The notes below the pieces were generated by a model, which saw only the letters and a list, made by a program, of their open reading frames with translations, was not told the origin of the DNA and searched no databases. A stretch of DNA of 64,000 nt from Streptomyces sp. B21-105 (lineage in GTDB: Bacteria > Actinomycetota > Actinomycetes > Streptomycetales > Streptomycetaceae), in assembly GCF_036898465.1 (NCBI RefSeq), contig NZ_JARUMJ010000001.1, positions 3,658,001 to 3,722,000 of the forward strand. The letters are read 5' to 3'. Below are positions 8,550 to 15,135 of the stretch, one piece after another (position 1 is the stretch's first letter; every line of letters starts with the position of its first letter). The translations under genes were made by a program, and so were the position numbers.

Positions 8550-8828
8550 GTGACGGACACGAGAAGGCGGGCTCCGCGTCCCGCCGAACCAGAACCGGGG
8601 ATCTTCATCCACTCACGCGCCGACCGCGAGTCGGCCGCCGCCCATTGGCTCCTGTCGGCTCACCCCATACCCAGCCGGGCGGCCACGGAGTGGACGGAAT
8701 GCGGCATCGCACTGCTACCTCTCGGGACTCTCATGCCAGCAGTACGGCTACCCCAGGACCTTGTACGCGCCGTTGCCAATACTCCAACCGCGGAAGCAAA
8801 GTATTTCCGCTGCAAAGGAGCCCATCTC
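8550..8828 (+). pseudogene. Truncated reading frame fused to the start of the next gene
   Basis: From GTG 8550 the frame reads a plausible protein start: IFIHSRADRESAAAHWLLSA, then IPSRAATEWTECGIALLPLG, and PAVRLPQDLVRAVAN. It then runs without a stop into the 8829 gene, which has its own strong ribosome site. The segment is shaped like the N-terminus of a longer Streptomyces protein of unknown function whose remainder is absent. It is best read as a 5' remnant left by a deletion. A genuine 238-aa fusion gene starting at 8550 is the alternative. Confidence 0.4.
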
Positions 8829-9266
8829 ATGGCCCTCACCGTCGCCACCAAGCCCCGCACCGGCCGTTCCCTGGTCACCGACACGGAGTTCGAGACGCTC
8901 GCCGCGTTCTGCGCCGACGAGTACGGCCTGGAACGCTGTGTCGCCGACCGGGTCATCGACCAGGCCCTCGCCCTCGTCTTCGTCATGGGGAGCAGCGGCG
9001 ACGGGGCGAGGATGGCTCCGTCGCGGCTGGTCGATCCCGGCTGGCACACCCTCATCCTGCACACCGGCTGGTACGCCGACTGGTGCCAGCGCAGCTTCGG
9101 CTACTTCCTGCACCACCAGCCCAACGCCAAGGTCCGCACGCGTGGGCTGATGATCGACGTCGTGGGCCGGTTGCGTACCGCCGGGTTCGAGGTCGACGAG
9201 CGGTTGTGGGGCACCGCCGCCGAGTGCAACCCGCCCACCTGCTGCGGGGACGGCGACGGCTGCTGA
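8829..9266 (+). CDS. GRDP-like domain protein with Cys-rich C-terminus
   Basis: A 145-aa protein from ATG 8829, supported by AAAGGAG at 8814-8820. The central segment PSRLVDPGWHTLILHTGWYA then FGYFLHHQP has the D-x-x-WH...Y...HH pattern seen in glycine-rich-domain (GRDP-like) proteins of Streptomyces; the match is by eye and tentative. The tail AAECNPPTCCGDGDGC holds four Cys in 14 residues and could bind a metal. It lies first in a plus-strand run leading to the 122-aa gene and serS. Function unknown. Confidence 0.6.
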   Translation: MALTVATKPRTGRSLVTDTEFETLAAFCADEYGLERCVADRVIDQALALVFVMGSSGDGARMAPSRLVDPGWHTLILHTGWYADWCQRSFGYFLHHQPNAKVRTRGLMIDVVGRLRTAGFEVDERLWGTAAECNPPTCCGDGDGC

Positions 9267-9291
9267 CCACTCCCTCTCCGTCACAGCGGGT

Positions 9292-9311
9292 CGGCCGTCC
9301 TCCCACGGCCG
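9292..9311 (+). terminator. Short intergenic hairpin
   Basis: A 7-bp stem (CGGCCGT / ACGGCCG, 6-nt loop) sits between the Cys-tailed gene and the 122-aa gene. It has no T-run, so it could be a weak terminator or simply an mRNA hairpin. Confidence 0.3.
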
Positions 9312-9351
9312 GCCGTCCCGCCCCTCCACGCGCCAGAACGGACCCACCTTC

Positions 9352-9720
9352 GTGTCCCTGACCGAGCTGACCGCGACCAGCCGCGTCACCGTGTTCTCCC
9401 TCGACCACCTCACCGTCGCCTACACCACCCACTCCAGTGACTCACGCGGCCTCGGCGACATCGGACTCGTCGCCGTCGTCGACGAGCAGTCCGACGGCGA
9501 GGAGCTGTGGCGGCTCGCCCGCGACCTCGGCGGCCGACCTCAGAGCCCGGACCAGGCCCGATGGATCCTCACGCAGGCAAGCCGCGCGCGCGTGGTCACC
9601 GCGTACGCGAATCTGCCGGACGCCAAGTGGACGGCGTACATCCGTCGGCGATTCGAGCTCGACGCGCTCTTCGCCAACCACGAGGTGCTCATGACGGGCC
9701 GGATCGCTCTCACCACCTGA
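9352..9720 (+). CDS. 122-aa hypothetical protein upstream of serS
   Basis: Not recognised. The GTG 9352 start gives 122 aa, but no clear ribosome site precedes it. The protein begins with a beta-rich stretch (SRVTVFSLDHLTVAYTTHSS) and has LGDIGLVAVVDEQSDGEELW in the middle. It ends with DAKWTAYIRRRFELDALFAN, an amphipathic helix. Codon usage is that of a real Streptomyces gene (GC at third positions). It lies 86 bp after the Cys-tailed gene and 175 bp before serS on the same strand, so it may belong functionally with the synthetase genes. No function can be assigned. Confidence 0.55.
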   Translation: MSLTELTATSRVTVFSLDHLTVAYTTHSSDSRGLGDIGLVAVVDEQSDGEELWRLARDLGGRPQSPDQARWILTQASRARVVTAYANLPDAKWTAYIRRRFELDALFANHEVLMTGRIALTT

Positions 9721-9895
9721 TCGCAATGACTTCAGGCGTCTCCAGCAGATGGGTGCGCACCCGAGAGTGACGCGCAGTCGCGACGCCGCTCGCACGCCGG
9801 TGCCGCGAAATTGGGGATCGGGCCAGGTACCGCAGTTGCTACCTTCGACGCGATCGGCCACTTGCCGGGGAAACCGGAGAAAGAGGAAGCCCCTC

Positions 9896-11188
9896 ATGCA
9901 TGATGCCCGCGCCCTTCTCGAAATGGGTGCCGAAGCGGTTCGTCGCCTCGCTCGCCGCGGATACTCGCTGGACCTGTTCGCGCTGGAGAGTCTCCAGTCC
10001 CGGCGAAACCAGAACATCCGCTCGGCCGACGAGCTGCGGGCAGAGTCCAAGCGGGTGGCCAGCGAGGTCCAGCAGACCGCGAGGCAGGGCGGGGACATCT
10101 CCAAGCTGAAGGAGCACGCCCGCGAGGTCAAGGAACAGGTCCGCGAGATCGAGGCCGAGCAGGAGCGGGTGCAGGAGAAACTCCGCACGCTCCTCCTCAC
10201 CATCCCGAACCTCCCGGACGACAGGACACCCGATGGCGACTCCGAGGAGTTCGCGGTCGAGGTCCGCCGGGTCGGTACCCCGCCGTCGTTCTCGTTCACC
10301 CCAAAGGACCATGTCGATCTCGGCGAGGCCACCGGCATCCTCGACTTCGCTCGGGCCACGAAGCTGTCGGGCCCTCGCTTCGCCGTGTCGCGAGGAGCCG
10401 GGGCAGCCCTTGAACGGGCGCTCGCCACGCTCTTCCTCGACCTCCACACCCGCCGGCACGACTACGTCGAGCATTCGGTGCCGTTCCTGGTCACGCGCAA
10501 GACAATGACGGGCACGGGCCAGCTGCCCAAGTTCGAGGAGGACCTGTTCAAGACCGGCGTCGCAGACCGTGAACTGTTCCTGGTCCCGACGGCCGAGGTC
10601 CCGCTCACCAATCTCTACGCCGACGAGATCATTCCGCCCTCCGACCTCCCGGTCGCGATCACCGCGCAGACTCCGTGCTTCCGCTCGGAGGCCGGCTCGT
10701 ACGGCCGCGACACCCGGGGCCTGATCCGTCAGCATCAGTTCACCAAGGTGGAGATGGTGCGGATCTGCGATCCCGAGGAGGCCGACGCCGAGCTGGAGAA
10801 ATTGCTCGGCCACGCCGAAGCCTGCCTGAAGGAGCTGGGCCTCGCCTACCGCGTCGTCACCCTCGCCGCAGGTGACACGGGCTTCTCCGCCCAGCTCACC
10901 TACGACTTGGAGGTCTGGTTCCCCAGCCAGAGCACCTACCGCGAGATTTCGTCGGTCTCGAACTTCGGCACCTTCCAAGGACGGCGCGCGAATATCCGCA
11001 CCCGCGGTGCGGACGGAAAACCCAAGCCGGTCGCCACGCTCAACGGCTCGGGCCTCCCGGTCGGCCGCACCCTGGCCGCGCTCCTCGAACAGGGCCAGCA
11101 AGAGGACGGCTCGATCGTCCTGCCCGAATCACTCGTCCCGTACCTCGGCTTCCGCCGTATCTCGGCGGACGGAACACCGGAGGCATAG
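9896..11188 (+). CDS. serS: Seryl-tRNA synthetase, probable second copy
   Basis: A 430-aa class II synthetase that charges tRNA-Ser. ATG 9896 is chosen for AGAGGAAG at 9882-9889; an upstream in-frame ATG lies in non-coding DNA. The N-terminal coiled-coil arm spans about residues 45-100. Motif 2 is seen as TPCFRSEAGSYGRDTRGLIR (about 259 on) and motif 3 as LNGSGLPVGRTLAALLEQ (about 382 on), so the active site looks intact. The usual ISSCSN...DFQARR segment reads ISSVSNFGTFQGRR, a small divergence near the serine pocket. It lies in an accessory region beside a non-bacterial-type AspRS, so a paralogue of the housekeeping serS is likely; the rest of the genome would show this. Confidence 0.93.
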   Translation: MHDARALLEMGAEAVRRLARRGYSLDLFALESLQSRRNQNIRSADELRAESKRVASEVQQTARQGGDISKLKEHAREVKEQVREIEAEQERVQEKLRTLLLTIPNLPDDRTPDGDSEEFAVEVRRVGTPPSFSFTPKDHVDLGEATGILDFARATKLSGPRFAVSRGAGAALERALATLFLDLHTRRHDYVEHSVPFLVTRKTMTGTGQLPKFEEDLFKTGVADRELFLVPTAEVPLTNLYADEIIPPSDLPVAITAQTPCFRSEAGSYGRDTRGLIRQHQFTKVEMVRICDPEEADAELEKLLGHAEACLKELGLAYRVVTLAAGDTGFSAQLTYDLEVWFPSQSTYREISSVSNFGTFQGRRANIRTRGADGKPKPVATLNGSGLPVGRTLAALLEQGQQEDGSIVLPESLVPYLGFRRISADGTPEA

Positions 11189-11363
11189 TGTTCGTCGGCG
11201 TCTGCGACTTTCCCGGTGGCTACGCTTTCCGCCTGCCGGATACGGCTGGATCGAACGATGGCGGTGGGCGGTCGCAGGAGACGCCCGAGCCGCAGGCGCC
11301 GACGTACACCTCCTGGGTCCGGGCCGACTCTCGGATCTGGAACCCGAATGGTTCCGCAAGCCG
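11188..11363 (+). pseudogene. Frameshifted N-terminal remnant of a GT-B glycosyltransferase
   Basis: GTG 11188 overlaps the last base of the serS stop. One frame begins FVGVCDFPGGYAF. The reading then continues sensibly only in another frame: PPAGYGWIERWRWAVAG, then ARAAGADVHLLGPGRLSDLE and PEWFRKP. That is the N-terminal pattern of family-4 (GT-B) glycosyltransferases (a PPPGYGGIER-like loop, then HxVHLLGPG-like strand). The protein ends there; the rest is gone and T-box DNA follows. The translational overlap suggests a former serS-glycosyltransferase operon that decayed. Confidence 0.5.
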
Positions 11364-11486
11364 ATCCGCTCTCGGCATCGGCGACCACTTCCCGTCGCAT
11401 GGCCGCGCTCACGGCAGGTTGGCCCATTGCGAGCGGGTTTTTGATTGGCACCGCCGCCGCACGCTCCGTATCCTGCTGGGCAACGC

Positions 11487-11752
11487 GTCGATGGAGACGA
11501 GTAGCCAGGGATCACGCGAGCGGAGAGAGTCGCCGGAAGCTGGGAAGGTGGTCTCGCGTCCCGAGGTGAAGACCCTCCTGAGCGCGGGGAGGAACGACCC
11601 CGCCTGGGGGTCCAATGCCCCGCCGGCCGGCCCCCGTCACCGGGCCTGAATGAGGCCGCCGCTCTGTGGCGGCGAAAGTGCGGTGGCACCGCGAGTTGCC
11701 CTTCTCGCCCGCACTCCCAAGGGATCATGACGAAGTCCCTCGGAGGACCCGA
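11487..11752 (+). promoter_or_regulatory. T-box riboswitch (Asp specifier) upstream of aspS
   Basis: This leader has the parts of a T-box that senses uncharged tRNA. The Stem I basal strand has GATGGAGACGAGTAG (11489-11503). The AG-bulge region is GGAGAGAGTCG (11522-11532), and the distal loop lies near GGAAGCTGGGAAGG. The 3' side GAAGACCCTCC places the specifier at GAC 11571-11573, an Asp codon. Stem III is a 6-bp hairpin (11655-11673). The antiterminator-type helix pairs AGTGCGG (11677-11683) with CCGCACT (11709-11715) and GCGAG (11691-11695) with CTCGC (11704-11708), around the bulge TGGCACC (11684-11690). TGGC would pair with a GCCA acceptor end, as in tRNA-Asp (G73). No T-run follows and the ribosome site GGAGGA (11742-11747) is 27 nt downstream, so translational control is inferred. 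Confidence 0.85.
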
Positions 11753-13063
11753 ATGATCCACAGCCGCGTACACGTCTCCGACCTGCGAGAACACGTCGGC
11801 CGTACCGTTTCCGTCTGCGGGTGGGTGAACACCCTCCGCCTGCAGCGCAAGATGCAGTTCGTCATCGTGCGCGACCACACCGGCATGGTGCAGGTGACCC
11901 ACAAGCGTGACGACGGGCCACTGGAGGCCCGGCTCGAAGGCCTCACATCCGAGTCCGCCGTCAGGATCACCGGCCGCGTAGTCGACGCGGCCCAGGTCAA
12001 GCTCGGCGGCCTGGAGATCGTCCCCGAAGCGGTCGAGGTCCTGAACCCGGCCGCCACGCCTCTGCCGATCGACGAGCACACCGGCCTGGAGCAGCGCATG
12101 GACTGGCGCTTCCTTGACGTGCGCCGCCGTCCCGCCCCCCAGCTGATGTTCGCCGTGCAGACCACCCTGGAACAGGGCACGCGCGAGTACGCATACGCGC
12201 AGGGTGCCACCGAGATGCACACCCCCAAGCTCATGGGCACCGCCTCCGAGTCCGGCGCGGAGGTCTTCAAGCTCGGCTACTTCGGCCGCAACGCCTATCT
12301 GGCTCAGTCGCCGCAGTTCTTCAAGCAGATGGCGATCGCGGCCGGCATCGGCAAGGTCTTCGAGATCGGGCCGGTCTTCCGCGCCGAGCCGTCGTTCACC
12401 TCCCGGCACGCCACCGAGTTCACAGGCGTCGACGTGGAGTTGGCCTGGATCGACGGCGTCGAGGACGTGATGGCGTTCGAGGAGCAGATGCTCGCCCACG
12501 CGATCGCCAAGGTCGCCGACGCGCACGGCGAGGCGATCGCCGAGCACTTCGGCGTCGAGGTCACCGTGCCCACGACGCCCTTTCCCCGGATCACGATGTC
12601 CGAGGCGCACGAGATCCTGCGCCAGGGCGGCTGGGACCCGGCAGGGGTCAAGGAGGACCTGGACCCGGAGGGCGAGCGGGGCATCTCGGCTCACATCAGG
12701 AAGACCACCGGACACGAGTTCGTGTTCATCACGCACTACCCGGTCGGCATCCGGCCCTTCTACCACATGCGGCCTGCCGACGACCCGAGCGTGACCTTGA
12801 GCTTCGACCTGCTGTGGCAGGGCCTGGAAGTGACCACGGGCGCTCAGCGTGAGCACCGGCACGACGTGCTGCTGAAGCAGGCCGACGAGAAGGGCATGAG
12901 CACCGAGCCGATGCAGGACTACATGAACGCGTTCCGGTACGGGTGCCCGCCGCACGGAGGCCTCGGCATGGGCCTCGGGCGGGTGCTGATGGTCATGCTC
13001 GGCCTGGACTCCATCCGTGAGGCCACGTTCCTCTTCCGCGGGCCGAACCGGCTCACGCCGTAG
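11753..13063 (+). CDS. aspS: Archaeal/eukaryal-type aspartyl-tRNA synthetase, probable second copy
   Basis: A 436-aa class IIb synthetase. Length and layout are those of the archaeal-type AspRS, not of the ~590-aa bacterial enzyme with its GAD insertion. The anticodon-binding OB domain covers about 1-100 (GWVNTLRLQRKMQFVIVRDH). Motif 2 is FEIGPVFRAEPSFTSRH (203-219), with AYLAQSPQFFKQM before it. The C-terminal HGGLGMGLGRVLMVMLGL segment is motif 3. Residue 26, Trp in archaeal discriminating enzymes as I recall, is Asn here, while the Lys of the KLG motif (83) is kept. Whether it also charges tRNA-Asn is therefore open. It is preceded by GGAGGA and the Asp T-box. Probably a reserve or resistant AspRS (inference). 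Confidence 0.92.
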   Translation: MIHSRVHVSDLREHVGRTVSVCGWVNTLRLQRKMQFVIVRDHTGMVQVTHKRDDGPLEARLEGLTSESAVRITGRVVDAAQVKLGGLEIVPEAVEVLNPAATPLPIDEHTGLEQRMDWRFLDVRRRPAPQLMFAVQTTLEQGTREYAYAQGATEMHTPKLMGTASESGAEVFKLGYFGRNAYLAQSPQFFKQMAIAAGIGKVFEIGPVFRAEPSFTSRHATEFTGVDVELAWIDGVEDVMAFEEQMLAHAIAKVADAHGEAIAEHFGVEVTVPTTPFPRITMSEAHEILRQGGWDPAGVKEDLDPEGERGISAHIRKTTGHEFVFITHYPVGIRPFYHMRPADDPSVTLSFDLLWQGLEVTTGAQREHRHDVLLKQADEKGMSTEPMQDYMNAFRYGCPPHGGLGMGLGRVLMVMLGLDSIREATFLFRGPNRLTP

Positions 13064-13075
13064 CCGGTCCTGGTC

Positions 13076-13116
13076 GCGGCCCACGACACGGGCGAGCGCC
13101 TCGTGTCGTGGGCCGC
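13076..13116 (+). terminator. Terminator after aspS
   Basis: A perfect 15-bp stem (13076-13090 with 13102-13116, 11-nt loop) begins 13 bp after the aspS stop. It is GC-rich and lacks a T-run, as is usual in Streptomyces. Confidence 0.8.
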
Positions 13117-13552
13117 GCTCCGGGGTCTGCGGTCCGTGGTCCGCGCAGACCGCCTACGCCCAACGGGCTCGCCTCGCCTCGCCATGGCGTCGGCCTGGGC
13201 GGTGATCACCCGGTCCGGCGCGTGGCGGCCATGGCCGTCCGTTGGGTGATGGCGACCCGGCCGGTCCGGGCCCGGCAGGAGGGAAAAGCGCAGCTGACCG
13301 GGTCGGGGCGCTGCGTGGGGCGTGGGGTGTTGGGCGGGGGCGAGGGGGTCAGCAGGGCGGGGTGGGGCGACCGCCGTCACCGGCGCGTGCTCGGTGCCGG
13401 GAGTCTCGATGCGGGCGAGGCACAGCTCGCTGACGAACAGCGCGCGCTGGCCGCTTTCCGGGTGCGTGCGCACCAGGGGGTGGCACCACAAGAAGGGAAT
13501 CAAGCCCCGCCGAACCCGAGAGGCGAGCACCGACCGCCCATACGCTGCCACG
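13117..13552. other. Gene-free stretch between aspS terminator and GNAT gene
   Basis: About 435 bp with no convincing complete gene on either strand. It is G-rich in the middle (runs of GGGGCG and GGGG near 13310-13370) and contains a short minus-strand stretch resembling a dioxygenase gene fragment, listed separately. No terminator for the minus strand and no clear promoter were found. Confidence 0.6.
13405..13482 (-). pseudogene. Fragment of a TauD/TfdA-type dioxygenase gene
   Basis: Read on the minus strand, 13482-13405 gives HPLVRTHPESGQRALFVSEL followed by CLARIE. The HPxxRTHPxSGxRALFV block is a hallmark of TauD/TfdA Fe(II)/2-oxoglutarate dioxygenases. Flanking sequence in the same frame does not look like the family and neither the second iron ligand nor a start is present. 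It is interpreted as a small relic of a degraded gene; chance similarity cannot be fully excluded. Confidence 0.45.
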
Positions 13553-14038
13553 ATGCATCCCATGGACGTCGAGAAGCTCAGCGGGCTTCAGGTGGGCCGC
13601 GCCGATTCATCGGACTGGCCCTCGTTGGCCGAGATCGATTCCGTCGCGGCAGCAGGCGATCACACACGACGGGACAACATCCGGCGCTGGTGCGAACAGG
13701 GTGTGGTCCTCATGGCCCGAGACTCATCCGGACCTTTGGGTTACAGCGTGCTGGAGTACACCTTCTTCGAGCAGGGCTTCGTCACCATGCTGATGGTCGC
13801 CCCCAGCGCCCGCCGACGAGGTGTGGGCGCACGTCTCCTCACGGCCGTCGAGACCGTATGCACCACCACGAAGCTGTTCACCTCGACGAACGTCTCCAAC
13901 CACCCCATGCAGCAGCTACTACAACGCGCCAGCTGGCACCCGGCCGGTCTGCTCCACGGCCTGGACGAGGGAGATCCCGAACTCTTCTACCTCTGCCCGA
14001 GCACTCGACTCCGCGACGCCACAAGCACCGGAGGTTGA
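13553..14038 (+). CDS. GNAT-family N-acetyltransferase
   Basis: A 161-aa GCN5-related acetyltransferase. The acetyl-CoA-binding motif A is seen as MLMVAPSARRRGVGARLLTA, with an R-R-x-G-V-G loop. It is preceded by a GYSVLEYTFFEQGFVT strand pair. The C-terminal segment (WHPAGLLHGLDEGDPELFYL) fits the family's last strands. ATG 13553 is used; ATG 13562 is an alternative and neither has a strong ribosome site. The substrate is unknown. It is a single gene, and the ~270 bp behind it carry GGCGACCGG repeats (about 14077-14130) and nothing else recognised except the promoter region of the next gene. Confidence 0.8.
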   Translation: MHPMDVEKLSGLQVGRADSSDWPSLAEIDSVAAAGDHTRRDNIRRWCEQGVVLMARDSSGPLGYSVLEYTFFEQGFVTMLMVAPSARRRGVGARLLTAVETVCTTTKLFTSTNVSNHPMQQLLQRASWHPAGLLHGLDEGDPELFYLCPSTRLRDATSTGG

Positions 14039-14310
14039 GCAACGAGCCACACATTCATGACCACCAGGGGCGGCCGGTCGGCGACCGGACGGCGACCGGG
14101 GACGGCGACCGGGCGGCGACCGGGCGGAGTCGGCAGCGCGCCCGCCCTCACCTGCGCGCACGGTTCGCGGGCGTTCGGTTGCGTTTCAACTCGGCCAATC
14201 GGGCCGCCAGTTATGACCGAAAATGCCGGTCACCCCGGCACAACCAGCCGAAGGCCACACCCGTCACTTAAGGCAGGAGTAACCGACTTCTAAGCACACA
14301 CGGGGGAAAT

Positions 14311-14760
14311 ATGCGCTTCACGCACTCCATGCTCGGCACCGCCGCGCTGGCCACTGTGGCCCTGGCGGCCACCACCGCTCTCGCGGGACCCGCCTCCGCC
14401 GCACCCAACACCACCCCGCAGAAAGTCTGCGGAAGCGGCTACAAGACGGTGAACTCCGCCGCCGTCGGCACGCTGGGCACCGTCTACCTCGCCTACAACG
14501 CCGGCAACGGCAACAACTGCGTCGTGACGATCCGCAACAACCCCGGCACCGCCATGGACATGGCCGCCTGGATCTACGTCCCCGAGACCAACGAAGGCGA
14601 CAGCGACTCCGGTCGCTACACCTCGTTCGCCGGCCCCTCCTACGTCATCGGCAAGAACCTCTGCGTCGACTGGGGCGGCAGCATCGGCAACACCACGGTG
14701 GCGGTGACGGGCTCCAACTGCGGCTCCCTCAAGGAGCACCGGACCACGACCACCCGCTGA
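14311..14760 (+). CDS. Small secreted protein, spore-associated protein A type
   Basis: A 149-aa exported protein. The signal peptide is residues 1-30 (hydrophobic core AALATVALAATTALA, cleavage after ASA). The mature part has four Cys, probably two disulfides. Recognisable segments are KVCGSGYKTVNSAAVG, TVYLAYNAGNGNNCVVTIRN, and SFAGPSYVIGKNLCVDWGG, as in the small secreted proteins annotated in Streptomyces as spore-associated protein A. ATG 14311 follows GGGGGAA. It is a single gene with its own terminator. A role at the spore or aerial-hypha surface is suggested by the family name only. Confidence 0.72.
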   Translation: MRFTHSMLGTAALATVALAATTALAGPASAAPNTTPQKVCGSGYKTVNSAAVGTLGTVYLAYNAGNGNNCVVTIRNNPGTAMDMAAWIYVPETNEGDSDSGRYTSFAGPSYVIGKNLCVDWGGSIGNTTVAVTGSNCGSLKEHRTTTTR

Positions 14761-14804
14761 CCCACCGCTGCCCCGCCGCTGACCCACCGCACGGGCAGAT
14801 CACC

Positions 14805-14845
14805 GGCCCCCGCCTCCCGACGTGACCGGTCGGGCGGCGGGGGCC
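14805..14845 (+). terminator. Terminator after secreted-protein gene
   Basis: A 17-bp stem with one mismatch (14805-14821 with 14829-14845, 7-nt loop), 44 bp after the stop codon. Confidence 0.75.
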
Positions 14846-15135
14846 GCGCCGTGCCTCGCCGTGCCGCCTCGCGACGCCGGCGGCCCGTCAGGAGGTGGGT
14901 GCCTCGGTCCCTGGTCCACCACTGCCCCGGGGTTGAGTACGCCGGTAACCAGTGCGCCCAAGACCGTCCGGGGCGTGCGGCTGAGCAGGACTCACTTCTG
15001 CTCAGTCCACAGGAACGGTTTCTCGTCGGCGTACGCGAGGGTCGTGCCGTCGGGTGTGGTGAGGGTGGTGAGGGCGGTCAACTCGGGTCCGTTCTCGCTG
15101 GGGCGAAGTCTGGGGCGAAGTCTGGGGCGTCTGTG
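14846..15135. other. Intergenic stretch with 12-bp direct repeats
   Basis: This is DNA between two convergent genes. It holds two and a half copies of CTGGGGCGAAGT (15098-15129) directly behind the MFS stop. In the frame of the MFS gene, reading past its stop codon, the DNA stays open to 14992 and encodes ENGPELTALTTLTTPDGTT, which looks protein-like. It could be a relic of a further minus-strand gene. No complete gene is supported. Confidence 0.4.

Noticed and set aside
9721..9895. T-box-like words (CCAGGTACCGC) upstream of serS
   Set aside because: The bulge word differs from TGGNACCGC in its first base. The flanking arms do not pair as an antiterminator, and no Stem I with AG-bulge or Ser specifier could be found in the available 175 bp.
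12919..13563. 214-aa minus-strand frame overlapping the aspS 3' end
   Set aside because: Most of it is antisense to aspS and its terminator. Only the short TauD-like block is meaningful, so it is listed as a fragment and not as a gene.
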